Shown here piece after piece: positions 43,975 through 52,622 of a DNA stretch of 64,000 nucleotides. The DNA comes from an uncultured Bacteroidales bacterium (GTDB lineage Bacteria; Bacteroidota; Bacteroidia; Bacteroidales; P3). The stretch's first letter is position 1. Every line of letters begins with the position of its first letter. A program made the position numbers and the translations under genes. Where the stretch lies: the NCBI GenBank assembly GCA_944320465.1, contig CALUHO010000001.1, forward strand, positions 62,001 to 126,000, written 5' to 3'. The notes below the pieces were generated by a model, which had not been told where the DNA came from, did not search any database, and saw only the letters and a program-made list of their open reading frames with translations.

Positions 43975-45765
43975 TCAGAAATTCGTTTTAATGTCTTGGA
44001 CGTTCAACTGAATAGAAGTAACCCCATTGAACGTGTTCTCTTCCAGATGGTAGCAAATATCGAACGAATGCCCTTCCTTGATTATTTCATAGGCATCTCC
44101 TTGCTGGAACGCAATACCGTTGATAGGATACGACCGCGACTTGGTCTGGAAAAGCGACAGCTTGAGGTGGTTGTTCTTCAATTTCCGGCTCCCCCCGTCA
44201 TCCTTGATATGCGTGCTCATGAAAATCGGGTTCGGGTTCAACGGCCCGAAAGGCGCAAACTCCTTGATGGCAGCAACTAATTCAGGCGTGATTTCCTCGA
44301 AGAGCAACTCGTCGTCTATCTCGATTTCCTGCATCGGCTCTTCCCCTTGCAAGGTTTCCTTGACCACTTGCTCGAATTTCTGCTTGAATGCTTCCAGATT
44401 TTCCGCTTTGATGGTCAATCCTGCCGCATATTTGTGTCCGCCGTAATGTTCCAGCAATTCCGAACAAGCCGTAATGGCATCGTAAATATTGAAATTTTTT
44501 ACGGAGCGAGCCGAGCCTACCAGCGTGTTCTTGTCCGCGTTGGCCGTGGTGGTGAATACAATCGTGGGGCGGTAGTATGTTTCGATCAGGCGTGAAGCCA
44601 CGATGCCTATGATCCCTTGGTTCCAGGAGTCTTTGAAGACCACCGTTGAAGATTTGGTTTCGGCTTCCGGATCCTGTTTGAGTTGCTCCAACGCCTCTTC
44701 CGTGGCCAGATGATCCAGGTTCTTCCGTTCCCGGTTGTTCACATCGATTAGTTTCGCAATCTCGCGAGCCGATCGTTCGTCCTTGCAGAGCAACAGGCGT
44801 ACCGCGTTTTTCCCGTCCTGGACCCGTCCGGCTGCATTGAGCCTTGGACCTAAAGAGAAAACCAAGTCATTGGTGGTCAGTTCCCGGGTAAAGAAACGAG
44901 GTTGCGAGCAGCCTCTGGCAGGAGGTGCTGTCCGGGTCGCGTTTTCCGTATGGAAAGGTCTGATATTGGCCAGCTCAAACAAAGCTTTGACCCCCGGTCT
45001 AGGATGGGTGTTGAGCAGCATCAGTCCAAAATAAGACAGCACCCGGTTTTCGCCCAAGATAGGAACGATGTCGGAGGCTACGCTCATAGCTGCCAGATCC
45101 AGCAAGGGATAAGCATATTGGCGAAGGTTCAGACCATATTTGATGCAATAGGCCGAAACCAGCTTGAATCCGACTCCGCAGCCAGAAAGGTCTTTGCAGG
45201 GATAGTTGCAATCCTCTCTTTTGGGATCCAGAACCGCGTATGCCTGGGGTATCTCTCCCTCGGCCAAATGGTGGTCGCAGACAATGACATCGATGCCTTT
45301 TTCTTTGGCGTACAATACCTCTTCGTTGGCTTTGATGCCGCAGTCGAGGACGACCATCAATGTGACATTGTTGTCGTAGGCGTAGTCAACGCCTCGTTTG
45401 GAAAGGCCGTATCCGTCCAAATAGCGGTCGGGAACAAAGAATCCCAAATCCTCGGTACAGGCCACGATTTTTTCCAAGAAAAGATAAAATAAGGCAACCG
45501 CAGTAATTCCGTCCACGTCATAATCCCCGTAGACGCAAATCCGTTCCTTTTCGTCTACAGCTTGCTTGAGCCTTTCCACGGCTTTGTCCATATCCTTCAT
45601 CAGGAATGGGTCGTGGAGGTGTTCAATCTGTGGATGAAAGAAACGTTCTGCTTCTTCCTGACTCTTGATGCCTCGCTGGTACAGCAGTCTGGCAACGTGC
45701 GGGTCAGGATGTAGGTTCTTTGGTATGTCTCCTTTTGTTTGCTTGGAAACCCATAATTTATTCAT
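43975..45765 (-). CDS. recJ: Single-strand-specific exonuclease RecJ
   Basis: RecJ digests single-stranded DNA 5' to 3' in recombination and mismatch repair. The 596-residue product has the DHH-family metal motifs CVYGDYDVDGITAVALFY, VVLDCGIKANEE, VIVCDHHLAEGE (the DHH) and LSGCGVGFKLVSAY, then DLVFSLGPRLNAAGRV, HYGGHKYAAGLTI of the DHHA1 domain and a C-terminal OB-like region. Length and order are normal. It is transcribed toward the riboflavin kinase gene. Confidence 0.95.
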   Translation of the reverse strand: MNKLWVSKQTKGDIPKNLHPDPHVARLLYQRGIKSQEEAERFFHPQIEHLHDPFLMKDMDKAVERLKQAVDEKERICVYGDYDVDGITAVALFYLFLEKIVACTEDLGFFVPDRYLDGYGLSKRGVDYAYDNNVTLMVVLDCGIKANEEVLYAKEKGIDVIVCDHHLAEGEIPQAYAVLDPKREDCNYPCKDLSGCGVGFKLVSAYCIKYGLNLRQYAYPLLDLAAMSVASDIVPILGENRVLSYFGLMLLNTHPRPGVKALFELANIRPFHTENATRTAPPARGCSQPRFFTRELTTNDLVFSLGPRLNAAGRVQDGKNAVRLLLCKDERSAREIAKLIDVNNRERKNLDHLATEEALEQLKQDPEAETKSSTVVFKDSWNQGIIGIVASRLIETYYRPTIVFTTTANADKNTLVGSARSVKNFNIYDAITACSELLEHYGGHKYAAGLTIKAENLEAFKQKFEQVVKETLQGEEPMQEIEIDDELLFEEITPELVAAIKEFAPFGPLNPNPIFMSTHIKDDGGSRKLKNNHLKLSLFQTKSRSYPINGIAFQQGDAYEIIKEGHSFDICYHLEENTFNGVTSIQLNVQDIKTNF

Positions 45766-45766
45766 G

Positions 45767-45991
45767 TTAGTATATTAAACAAAGCAAGGAAAATGAAAGC
45801 GGATGCGCTTGCTGCAAAAGAGCATTGTCCTTCTCGTCACTCTTTCTCTTCAGGAAAGAGCGAAGTGCTTCCATTTCGGTTGCCGATGCGGTGCCAAACC
45901 AAGCATCGGCGGGAACGGCATACAGCCTCCAAGCAGCCCAAAACGCAGAAAAACCTTGCAGGAGAAGGTGGAGAGGCGATAGTGCTGCCAT
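45767..45991 (-). CDS. Possible small protein directly upstream of recJ
   Basis: A 74-codon frame starts at ATG 45991 and stops two bases before the recJ ATG. It has a hydrophobic start (AALSPLHLLLQGFSAFWAAW) and a charged middle (EMEALRSFLKRKSDEKDN). A reverse-strand -7 word TATTTTTG lies only about 8 bases before this ATG. No family is recognised; it may simply be the recJ leader. Confidence 0.25.
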   Translation of the reverse strand: MAALSPLHLLLQGFSAFWAAWRLYAVPADAWFGTASATEMEALRSFLKRKSDEKDNALLQQAHPLSFSLLCLIY

Positions 45992-46117
45992 GCAAACCAG
46001 CAAAAATACAATTTTTTTACTACGAAGACAATGCCTGTACATGCGGAAGATGGGAAATATTGATTGAAATTTTTTGATAATCAAAGTGTTGTGGTGTTTT
46101 AGGCTCTTTGTGCGGAC

Positions 46118-46148
46118 TTGACGAAGTGGTAATTTCTTTGTAACTTTG
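46118..46148 (+). promoter_or_regulatory. Promoter for the GT5-like/DUF4270 pair
   Basis: TTG at 46118-46120 and TAACTTTG at 46141-46148, spaced by 20 bases, match the consensus. The first ATG is 128 bases downstream. Confidence 0.65.
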
Positions 46149-46275
46149 CAAAACCTTGTATTGTGGACTGCTGAGGACGCTGCTGAGGCAAGTGCCTGTT
46201 TTTCGATGCAATCGGGGCTTTGCGAGCATGGATTTTGGCAAATCCCAGAGTCGGAAGACAGAAAAAACTAAAGTG

Positions 46276-47097
46276 ATGGAGAAGCCGAAAATATTATTTG
46301 TCAACCAAGAAATTTTCCCGTATACGGCAGAGACTCCTATGTCGAAAATGGGGCGTTTTCTGCCTCAGGGGATTCAGGAACAAGGCAACGAAATCCGTAC
46401 ATTCATGCCTCGTTACGGTACGATAAACGAAAGGCGGAACCAGTTGCACGAAGTCATCAGACTTTCTGGCATCAATTTGATTATCAATGATACGGATCAT
46501 CCGCTTATTATCAAGGTGGCTTCAATCCAATCGGCGCGGATGCAGATTTATTTTATAGATAACGAAGAGTTCTTCTATAAGAGGAATTTGTTTTGCGACG
46601 CGGAAGGGAATTTTTATTCAGACAATGATGAGAGGTGTATCTTCTTTGCCCGTGGGGTGTTGGAAACCGTAAAAAAATTGGCATGGGCTCCCGACATTAT
46701 TCATTGCAGTGGCTGGTTCTCTTCTCTTTTGCCGTTGTACGTGAAGCGGATATACAAGGATAGCCCGTTGTTTTCCCATGCCAAAATCATAACGACTTTA
46801 TATCCGGATGGTTTTGATGGTGATTTTTCGGCGGTTTTTCCTAAGAAATTGGCTTTTGATAATATTTCGAACCGGGATATTAATCCTTACGGACATTTTT
46901 CTTTCCACGATTTGACCCGTTTGGCTATTGATTTTTCGGACGGTATAATTTTTGGTAATGCCGAGGCGGAGTCCAGCCAGTGGATAAGCGGCTTGATGGA
47001 GAATACAAAAAAGCCGGTCTTGGCGTATCCGGGCGAGGACGGGTATGTGGAAAAAATTAATGCGTTTTACGCGAAGTTCCTGAAGAAAAAGAAATGA
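46276..47097 (+). CDS. Glycogen/starch synthase-like protein (GT5 N-terminal domain only)
   Basis: The 273-residue product begins KILFVNQEIFPYTAETPMSK and has LPQGIQEQGNEIRTFMPRYG, resembling the N-terminal Rossmann domain of glycogen synthase, including the start of the ADP-glucose site in altered form and PDIIHCSGWFSSLLPLYVK (the D-x-x-H-x-H/D-W motif is present as IHCSGW). The C-terminal nucleotide-sugar domain of full synthases (about 475 residues) is absent. Such short homologues next to a DUF4270 lipoprotein are common in Bacteroidota and may not make glycogen. The following gene overlaps by ATGA. Confidence 0.82.
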   Translation: MEKPKILFVNQEIFPYTAETPMSKMGRFLPQGIQEQGNEIRTFMPRYGTINERRNQLHEVIRLSGINLIINDTDHPLIIKVASIQSARMQIYFIDNEEFFYKRNLFCDAEGNFYSDNDERCIFFARGVLETVKKLAWAPDIIHCSGWFSSLLPLYVKRIYKDSPLFSHAKIITTLYPDGFDGDFSAVFPKKLAFDNISNRDINPYGHFSFHDLTRLAIDFSDGIIFGNAEAESSQWISGLMENTKKPVLAYPGEDGYVEKINAFYAKFLKKKK

Positions 47098-48518
47098 GAG
47101 AGAGTTTTTCTAAGACGAAGCTTGGAGCAATCTTGTTGGTTGTCTTGGCTTTAGTTGGTGCGTGCAAGACCGATCCCGATTCCATTCTGGGACACGGTAT
47201 GCATGATGAGAATGAATTGGTTGCCAAGTACGATACGGCTTTTACGATAGAGGCCTTCAGTGTTTCGGACGATTCTTTGATTCTCCAGAATGGGAGCGAT
47301 GTTTTGATAGGTGCGTCCTATAGCCCTGTATGGGGAGGGGCTACCTATAATTTGGTGGTGCAGCTGCTTAGTTTGCGAACCACGGATACTGCTTATCATT
47401 CTGGTTTTCTGACTTCCAACTTCCGGGTGGATTCGGTAGTGCTGAAACTGCCTTACTCTACCTTTTATCCCCAGCATCAGCGGATGGATGGCCGGGCATT
47501 GACTTTTTCCTTGTATGAAGTGACGGAAGATTTGGTGGATGGCACAGGTTATGATAGTGCATATTCTTCTAATTATCAGGTAGACTATAATCCTGTGCCT
47601 CTCAGCGGCCCGATAACGGTTTATCCACGTCCATACGATACTTTGACCGATACGGTGGATGGGGTCGCTACCACGACGGTACCTCCTTTGCATGTGAAGT
47701 TGGACAACCGCTTCGGGACACAGCTTTTGAATTATGTCTTGGCCATGTCTTCAAGCGAGCAGGAGGACATTTCGGCTCTGCCGAACTATTTCAAAGGCTT
47801 GTATCTTAAAGTGGATCCGTGTAACAGCGAAGGCGAGTCCATTGTCTTTTCAGTCTCTAACTTGTATGCGGAGGGGGCTTGCATCACGGTTTATTTTGAT
47901 GGGAACGGCACCTCTACCTCTTACCAGAATTTTATTTTGGGGCCATTGCGGTTCACCCAAGTGATAAGGGATCGGGAACGATCTGTGGATCAGTTGTATA
48001 AAAATCAGATGGATAATCAGATGGATACGGCAAGCGGGAACCAGCGGTTGTATATAGAAGGTTCAGGAGGCAGCCGTGTCCGCTTCCGGATTCCGAAGTT
48101 TCCGTCGGAGATAAACGGGGATAAGATTGTCATTAACCAAGCTGTTATCGTGCTGAAGAATGTGGATGAAGGAAAAGAATCGGATATCGGATATCCGGAG
48201 CAGCTGCAATGTTTCATTTACCACAATCGTGGCACGGAATCTGATTTGCCCGATGCTTCCGACCCGGGTGGCCTTTACGATGAAGGTACAGGGGAATACC
48301 GTTTGAATGTGACCCGGTATTTTCAAAGATTGGCCTATCTCAATACCGTGGACACGGCAAATGGCAAGTATTATCAAGATTATGTTGATATTTCCCCGGT
48401 TTCCGATGACAGGTATGAAAAACCCACCCGGGTAGTGTTGTACGGGCCTCGGGCAGCAAAGGATCCAATGCAGATGGAGATTATATATACCATTGTGAAT
48501 GATACGCTGAACAGATAG
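47094..48518 (+). CDS. DUF4270-family lipoprotein
   Basis: The 474-residue product has a lipoprotein signal (GAILLVVLALVGAC, Cys24) followed by the DUF4270 start KTDPDSILGHGM. Beta-rich domains follow with DSVVLKLPYSTFYP, LKVDPCNSEGESIVFSV, LYIEGSGGSRVRFRIPKFPS and INQAVIVLKN. It should be anchored to the outer membrane; no function is assigned to the family. It overlaps the GT5-like gene by four bases, so the two are translated together. Confidence 0.88.
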   Translation: MRESFSKTKLGAILLVVLALVGACKTDPDSILGHGMHDENELVAKYDTAFTIEAFSVSDDSLILQNGSDVLIGASYSPVWGGATYNLVVQLLSLRTTDTAYHSGFLTSNFRVDSVVLKLPYSTFYPQHQRMDGRALTFSLYEVTEDLVDGTGYDSAYSSNYQVDYNPVPLSGPITVYPRPYDTLTDTVDGVATTTVPPLHVKLDNRFGTQLLNYVLAMSSSEQEDISALPNYFKGLYLKVDPCNSEGESIVFSVSNLYAEGACITVYFDGNGTSTSYQNFILGPLRFTQVIRDRERSVDQLYKNQMDNQMDTASGNQRLYIEGSGGSRVRFRIPKFPSEINGDKIVINQAVIVLKNVDEGKESDIGYPEQLQCFIYHNRGTESDLPDASDPGGLYDEGTGEYRLNVTRYFQRLAYLNTVDTANGKYYQDYVDISPVSDDRYEKPTRVVLYGPRAAKDPMQMEIIYTIVNDTLNR

Positions 48519-48593
48519 GCAAGTAGGTTGGGGGATGTGTAGAATTGTAGCTTGCATAGGTTGAAATATAGAGGTTATGATAGTGCAGTTATA
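48519..48593. other. Short spacer after the DUF4270 gene
   Basis: No gene, terminator or promoter is clear in this stretch; the repeat block 48594-49677 begins directly behind it. Confidence 0.4.
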
Positions 48594-48996
48594 AGAAGCT
48601 GTTTAAAATTTCTTGCAATCCTGAAAAGAATGAATTTTCAGGGGCGGTTTCAGGATTTTGTTTGCCCATCGGGGGCTATTCCGGGTCTTGCTTGCGTTTT
48701 TCACGTCAGATAGCTTGGCTATCTTCCTTTGAAAAACGCGGCGCCATCCCTCGAAATCCCCTCCCGATAGCCTGAACAAATAAATTTAACCCAAATCGGT
48801 CATTAGACTTTGGGGAGATTGCCCGCTTGTGTCATGCAGCATGCTTCTCGCCTAGCCGAAGGCGTAGCGGGCTACGTCGAGGCGTAGCGAGAAACAGGAT
48901 GCGGACAGAAGCGGGCAAGATGCCCGAAAGCCTCATTTTCCCAATCAAAAACAGCCCCGGCGTGTCTAATGACCGATTTGGGTTTAAACAGCTTCT
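48594..48996. mobile_element. 403-bp element with 14-bp inverted ends, containing a 197-bp MITE copy
   Basis: AGAAGCTGTTTAAA at 48594-48607 is repeated inverted at 48983-48996. The left part has its own hairpin (GCGTTTTTC at 48694-48702 with GAAAAACGC at 48731-48739, plus GATAGC/GCTATC inside). The right part is the 197-bp MITE copy 3, whose last bases GGGTTT merge with the right end. No coding gene is inside. It is either a composite non-autonomous element or a nested insertion. Confidence 0.6.
48788..48984 (+). repeat. 197-bp MITE-like palindromic element, copy 3
   Basis: Complete copy with both inverted ends (CCCAAATCGGTCATTAGAC and complement) and the paired core. Same orientation as copies 2 and 4. 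Confidence 0.92.
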
Positions 48997-49177
48997 AAGT
49001 TTGTACAGCATGACAGGTTGAATGTCTACACGTCCCTCCTGCTCAATGTTCTCTATTTTCTCTCTTGCGTTCTTGCAACTTGCCTGCATAATGGAGGCTG
49101 GGTTTACCCTGCATCTTCTTTTAGCCTATCCTTGTCCGGCAGGGCCGAAAATTCAGAATGGAGTTTTTTACGCTCTG

Positions 49178-49237
49178 CCTCAACGTAGCCCGCTACGCCT
49201 TCGGCCAGGCGGGAAGACTGTTGCTTGACACAAGCGA
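49178..49237 (-). repeat. Decayed core of the 197-bp element
   Basis: CAACGTAGCCCGCTACGCCT then TCGGCCAGGCGGGAAG and GCTTGACACAAGCG match the core of copies 1 and 5, without recognisable inverted ends. It lies between copies 3 and 4. Confidence 0.7.
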
Positions 49238-49423
49238 ACCTTTCGATTGGGCCAAGTGCAGAACCAAGCTCGCTTGGGTTTTGATGGCCTCGAAAACGGG
49301 CTGCGTTTCGGCCGTTTCCGAACACCTTCGGCCATGGATCTCGACTTGGTCGTTTTTGCCGAGGCGGAGAACCGGGCGGAGCGAGTTCATGAACACCTTG
49401 AAAAGACAATCGTGCCGTGAATA

Positions 49424-49620
49424 AACCCAAATCGCTCATTAGGCTTCGGGCAGATTGCTCGCTTATGTCATGCAGCATGCTTCTCGCCTAGCCGAAGGCG
49501 TAGCGGGCTACGTCGAGGCGTAGCGAGAAACAGGATGCGGACAGAAGCGGGCAAGATGCCCGAATGCCTCATTTTCCCAATCAGAAACGGACTCGGCGTG
49601 TCTAATGACCGATTTGGGAT
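49424..49620 (+). repeat. 197-bp MITE-like palindromic element, copy 4
   Basis: Complete copy; the left end has two changes (ATCGCTCATTAGGC), the right end is exact up to GATTTGGG. The core is nearly identical to copy 3. Confidence 0.92.
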
Positions 49621-49648
49621 AAAGCTGCGCGCAAGCAAACAATCAATC

Positions 49649-49677
49649 TCCCCAAAGTCTAATGATAGATTTAGGTT
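49649..49677. repeat. Solo end-hairpin of the MITE-like family, altered
   Basis: AATCTCCCCAAAGTCTAATG then ATAGATTTAGGTTT keeps the subterminal AATCTCC of the full element and the end, with several changes. It ends two bases before the feo palindrome. Confidence 0.65.
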
Positions 49678-49679
49678 TA

Positions 49680-49699
49680 AATACCTATATGTAGGTATT
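49680..49699. promoter_or_regulatory. Candidate operator palindrome upstream of feoAB
   Basis: AATACCTA (49680-49687), a 4-base spacer TATG and TAGGTATT (49692-49699) form a perfect 8-bp inverted repeat about 75 bases before the feoAB start. An iron-responsive DtxR- or Fur-type repressor site is the natural guess from location; the regulator is not in the window. Confidence 0.5.
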
Positions 49700-49772
49700 G
49701 CATTACACTGCTATATATTTTATTTTCGCTCGGATTTTCCATGGGTGGGAAATTGTTGCTAAGGTATTGATT

Positions 49773-52220
49773 ATGACGCTGAACGATTTAAAAGAAGGCC
49801 AGCAGGCCATGATTCTGAAAGTAAAGGGGCGCGGGGCGTTCCGTCATAGGATCATTGAGATGGGCTTTGTCCGCGGGCAGATGGTTACCGTGCTGAGGTC
49901 GGCACCATTGAAAGACCCGGTGGAGTTCCGGGTGCTGGACAGCGAGATTTCCTTGCGCCGGGCCGAAGCGGAACTGATAGAGGTCATGGTTTGCACGCCC
50001 GAAGAAGTGTCCAAATACAGGGAATTACAGCCAGGCCATGTGGCCTGCCTCCATCCGCACGAAGACCCTCAGGCTGCGCCGCTGGAACGGGAAATCGACA
50101 CTCATTCGGTCATCGAGGTCTGCATGGTGGGCAATCCCAATACGGGAAAGACTTCGCTATACAACGCGCTTTCAGGGGCTTTCGAGCATGTGGGGAACTA
50201 CAGCGGGGTCACTGTTGATACCAAAACGATAGAGTTCACTTACAAGGGCCATAAGATTCGGCTGACAGATCTGCCGGGGACCTATTCTTTGTCTCCTTAT
50301 TCCCCGGAGGAAAAGTTGGTGATGGCCTATTTGCTGGAACACAAGCCTGATGTCTTGGTCAATGTGGTGGATGCGTCCAATCTGGAGCGGAACCTGTATA
50401 TGACCACCCAATTGATAGACATGGATTACCGGGGTGTCATGGCCTTGAACATGTACGACGAATTGCAGGCTTCGGGGGCGGTTCTGGATATGAGGCGTCT
50501 CGGTATGCTGATTGGGATGCCGATTGTGCCGACGGTGGGGCGGACCAAAAAAGGGGTCGATGCCTTGCTGGACAAGATTATCGAGGTCAACGAGGACAGG
50601 GACAAGACAGTCCGCCACGTGCATATTCCATATGCCGAGGAGGTGGAGAATAGCCTGAGGCTGTTGCAGGAAGAGATATGGAAAGACCCGTGGTACGACC
50701 AGATTTATTCTTCCCGTTATTTGGCCATCAAGTTGTTGGAAGGCGATGCTGAATGGATTGAGAACGCGCATATTCTGGAACATCTGGAGGATTTGAAATC
50801 GGTAGCCGGAACAGAAGGTGTCCGTTTGCAGAAGCTTTTCGGCGAGGATGTGGATCAAGTGTTTGCCGATTACCGTTACGCTTTTGTGCGGGGTGCTTTG
50901 CGCGAAGCCTATAAGCCAGCGCCCAAAGCGGGTTCCGTCAAAGCTGCTGGCAGGCAGGAGGCGGACGAAGCCAAGGAGGATGAAGGTGCAGTGGCGGTGG
51001 CTTCTTCCCGCCGCCGAGTCACCGATCGGCTGGACAGGATTCTGACCCATCGGATTTGGGGTTTTCCTATCTTTTTGGCTTTCTTATGGATCATGTTTCA
51101 AGCCACGTTTACCGTAGGGCAGTATCCTATGGATTGGATCGATGCCGGAGTGGCTTGGCTGGCAGGCTGGCTCAATAGCATTCTGCCCGACAATATCTTC
51201 CGGGCGGTTTTAGTGGACGGGATTGTGCAGGGAGCCGGCGGTGTGCTTGTGTTTCTTCCTAATATATTGATTCTGTTTTTTTTCGTTTCCATTATGGAAT
51301 CTACCGGCTATATGGCGAGGGTGGCATTCATCATGGACAAATTGATGCATACGATAGGGCTGCACGGCAAGTCGTTCATCCCGATGATTATCGGTTTCGG
51401 CTGCAATGTGCCGGCCATCATGGCTACCCGGACAATCGAGAGCCGGAAGGATCGGTTGATTACGATGCTGATTATCCCTTTCATGTCTTGCAGCGCCCGC
51501 CTGCCGGTTTATGTGCTGTTGGTGGGCCTGTTTTTCCCAAAACATGCCGGGACGGTGATATTCTTGCTTTACCTGTTGGGGATTCTGGTGTCGATTTTGT
51601 CGGCCTTGTTGTTCCGGCATACGATTCTGAAAGCCTTCGACAGCCCTTTTGTGATGGAAATGCCGCCTTACCGTTGGCCGACTTGGCGCTCGGTGGGACG
51701 CAGCCTTTGGGTTCGAGGTAAGCAGTATTTAAAGAAAATCGGGGGTATCATCCTGATTGCCTCGATTATAGTTTGGGCATTAGGCTATTTCCCGGTAGGG
51801 CCTGAAGCTCCGGCAGGCGTGGAAGTGACGCCCGAAATGCAGGCGCAACTGGACAAAGAGCATTTGGAACAATCCTATCTGAGCCGGATCGGGCGTTTTA
51901 TCGAACCGGTGATACGGCCGTTAGGAATGAACTGGGAGATGGGAGTCTGCCTGTTAGCGGGTATTTCGGCTAAGGAAGTGGTGGTAAGCACTATGAGCAT
52001 GATTATGGATCCGGCAAGTTCGTTTACCGCGGTAACCGCTTTGTCCTTTTTGATGTTCGTTCTGCTCTATTTCCCTTGTATCGGGGTCTTTTCTACCGTG
52101 GCGCGGGAGAGCGGCAGCTGGAAGTGGGCCTTTTTCATGGCGGTGTATACCACGGCGGTGGCTTGGATTGTGTCGTTTTCCGTGTTTCAGATAGGTAGTT
52201 TGGTCGCCGGTTTATCATAG
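49773..52220 (+). CDS. feoB: Ferrous iron transporter, FeoA-FeoB fusion
   Basis: FeoB imports Fe2+ through the inner membrane. Residues 1-75 are a complete SH3-like FeoA (MTLNDLKEGQQAMILKVKGR, HRIIEMGFVRGQ). A linker leads to the FeoB G domain: G1 VGNPNTGKTSLYNAL at residue 119, switch VGNYSGVTVDTK, G3 DLPGTYSLSPYSPEE, G4-like ALNMYDEL. A charged insert with EADEAKEDEGAVAVASSRRR precedes the membrane part, which has the two Gate regions (VLVFLPNILILFFFVSIMES, then IGFGCNVPAIMATRTI and MSCSARLPVYVLL). The start at 49773 is set by FeoA. FeoAB fusions are common in this phylum. Confidence 0.95.
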   Translation: MTLNDLKEGQQAMILKVKGRGAFRHRIIEMGFVRGQMVTVLRSAPLKDPVEFRVLDSEISLRRAEAELIEVMVCTPEEVSKYRELQPGHVACLHPHEDPQAAPLEREIDTHSVIEVCMVGNPNTGKTSLYNALSGAFEHVGNYSGVTVDTKTIEFTYKGHKIRLTDLPGTYSLSPYSPEEKLVMAYLLEHKPDVLVNVVDASNLERNLYMTTQLIDMDYRGVMALNMYDELQASGAVLDMRRLGMLIGMPIVPTVGRTKKGVDALLDKIIEVNEDRDKTVRHVHIPYAEEVENSLRLLQEEIWKDPWYDQIYSSRYLAIKLLEGDAEWIENAHILEHLEDLKSVAGTEGVRLQKLFGEDVDQVFADYRYAFVRGALREAYKPAPKAGSVKAAGRQEADEAKEDEGAVAVASSRRRVTDRLDRILTHRIWGFPIFLAFLWIMFQATFTVGQYPMDWIDAGVAWLAGWLNSILPDNIFRAVLVDGIVQGAGGVLVFLPNILILFFFVSIMESTGYMARVAFIMDKLMHTIGLHGKSFIPMIIGFGCNVPAIMATRTIESRKDRLITMLIIPFMSCSARLPVYVLLVGLFFPKHAGTVIFLLYLLGILVSILSALLFRHTILKAFDSPFVMEMPPYRWPTWRSVGRSLWVRGKQYLKKIGGIILIASIIVWALGYFPVGPEAPAGVEVTPEMQAQLDKEHLEQSYLSRIGRFIEPVIRPLGMNWEMGVCLLAGISAKEVVVSTMSMIMDPASSFTAVTALSFLMFVLLYFPCIGVFSTVARESGSWKWAFFMAVYTTAVAWIVSFSVFQIGSLVAGLS

Positions 52221-52246
52221 GCTGTTTTCCGGTTTCGTTAGTTTTT

Positions 52247-52443
52247 AACCCAAATCGGTCATTAGACACGCCGGGGCTGTTTTCGGTTAGGAAAATGAGG
52301 CTTTCGGGCATCTTGCCCGCCTCTGTCCGCATCCTGTTTCTCGCTACGCCTCGACGTAGCCCGCTACGCCTTCGGCTAGGCGAGAAGCATGCTGCATGAC
52401 ACAAGCGGGCAATCTCCCCAAAGTCTAATGACCGATTTGGGTT
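52247..52443 (-). repeat. 197-bp MITE-like palindromic element, copy 5
   Basis: Complete copy with two exact inverted ends, 26 bases after the feoAB stop, in the orientation of copy 1. A -7-like TATCTTTG at 52470-52477 lies just outside and may start pepP transcription. Confidence 0.93.
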
Positions 52444-52622
52444 TAATGTAAACAGGCGGGAAATTTTCGTATCTTTGCGTCCGTTAGTTGGGCCTTTAGA
52501 GTGTTTCCTTGCTGATAACAAGGAAGATGTATTCCTTCTTTCGGGATCGGCAGAGTTTTCTTGTATTTTTAAGAGATCCGGATAGGCGATGCTCTCTTGG
52601 TTTATCATCAATTATCACGATT

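Noticed and set aside
48827..49021. Short frames beginning MCHAACFSPSRRRSG inside several MITE copies
   Set aside because: The same peptide recurs only because the 197-bp element is repeated; its sequence reflects palindromic DNA, there is no ribosome site and frames end beyond the element.
27946..52443. The repeats as a CRISPR array
   Set aside because: Copies are kilobases apart, palindromic over 197 bp, in both orientations and without unique spacers or cas genes.
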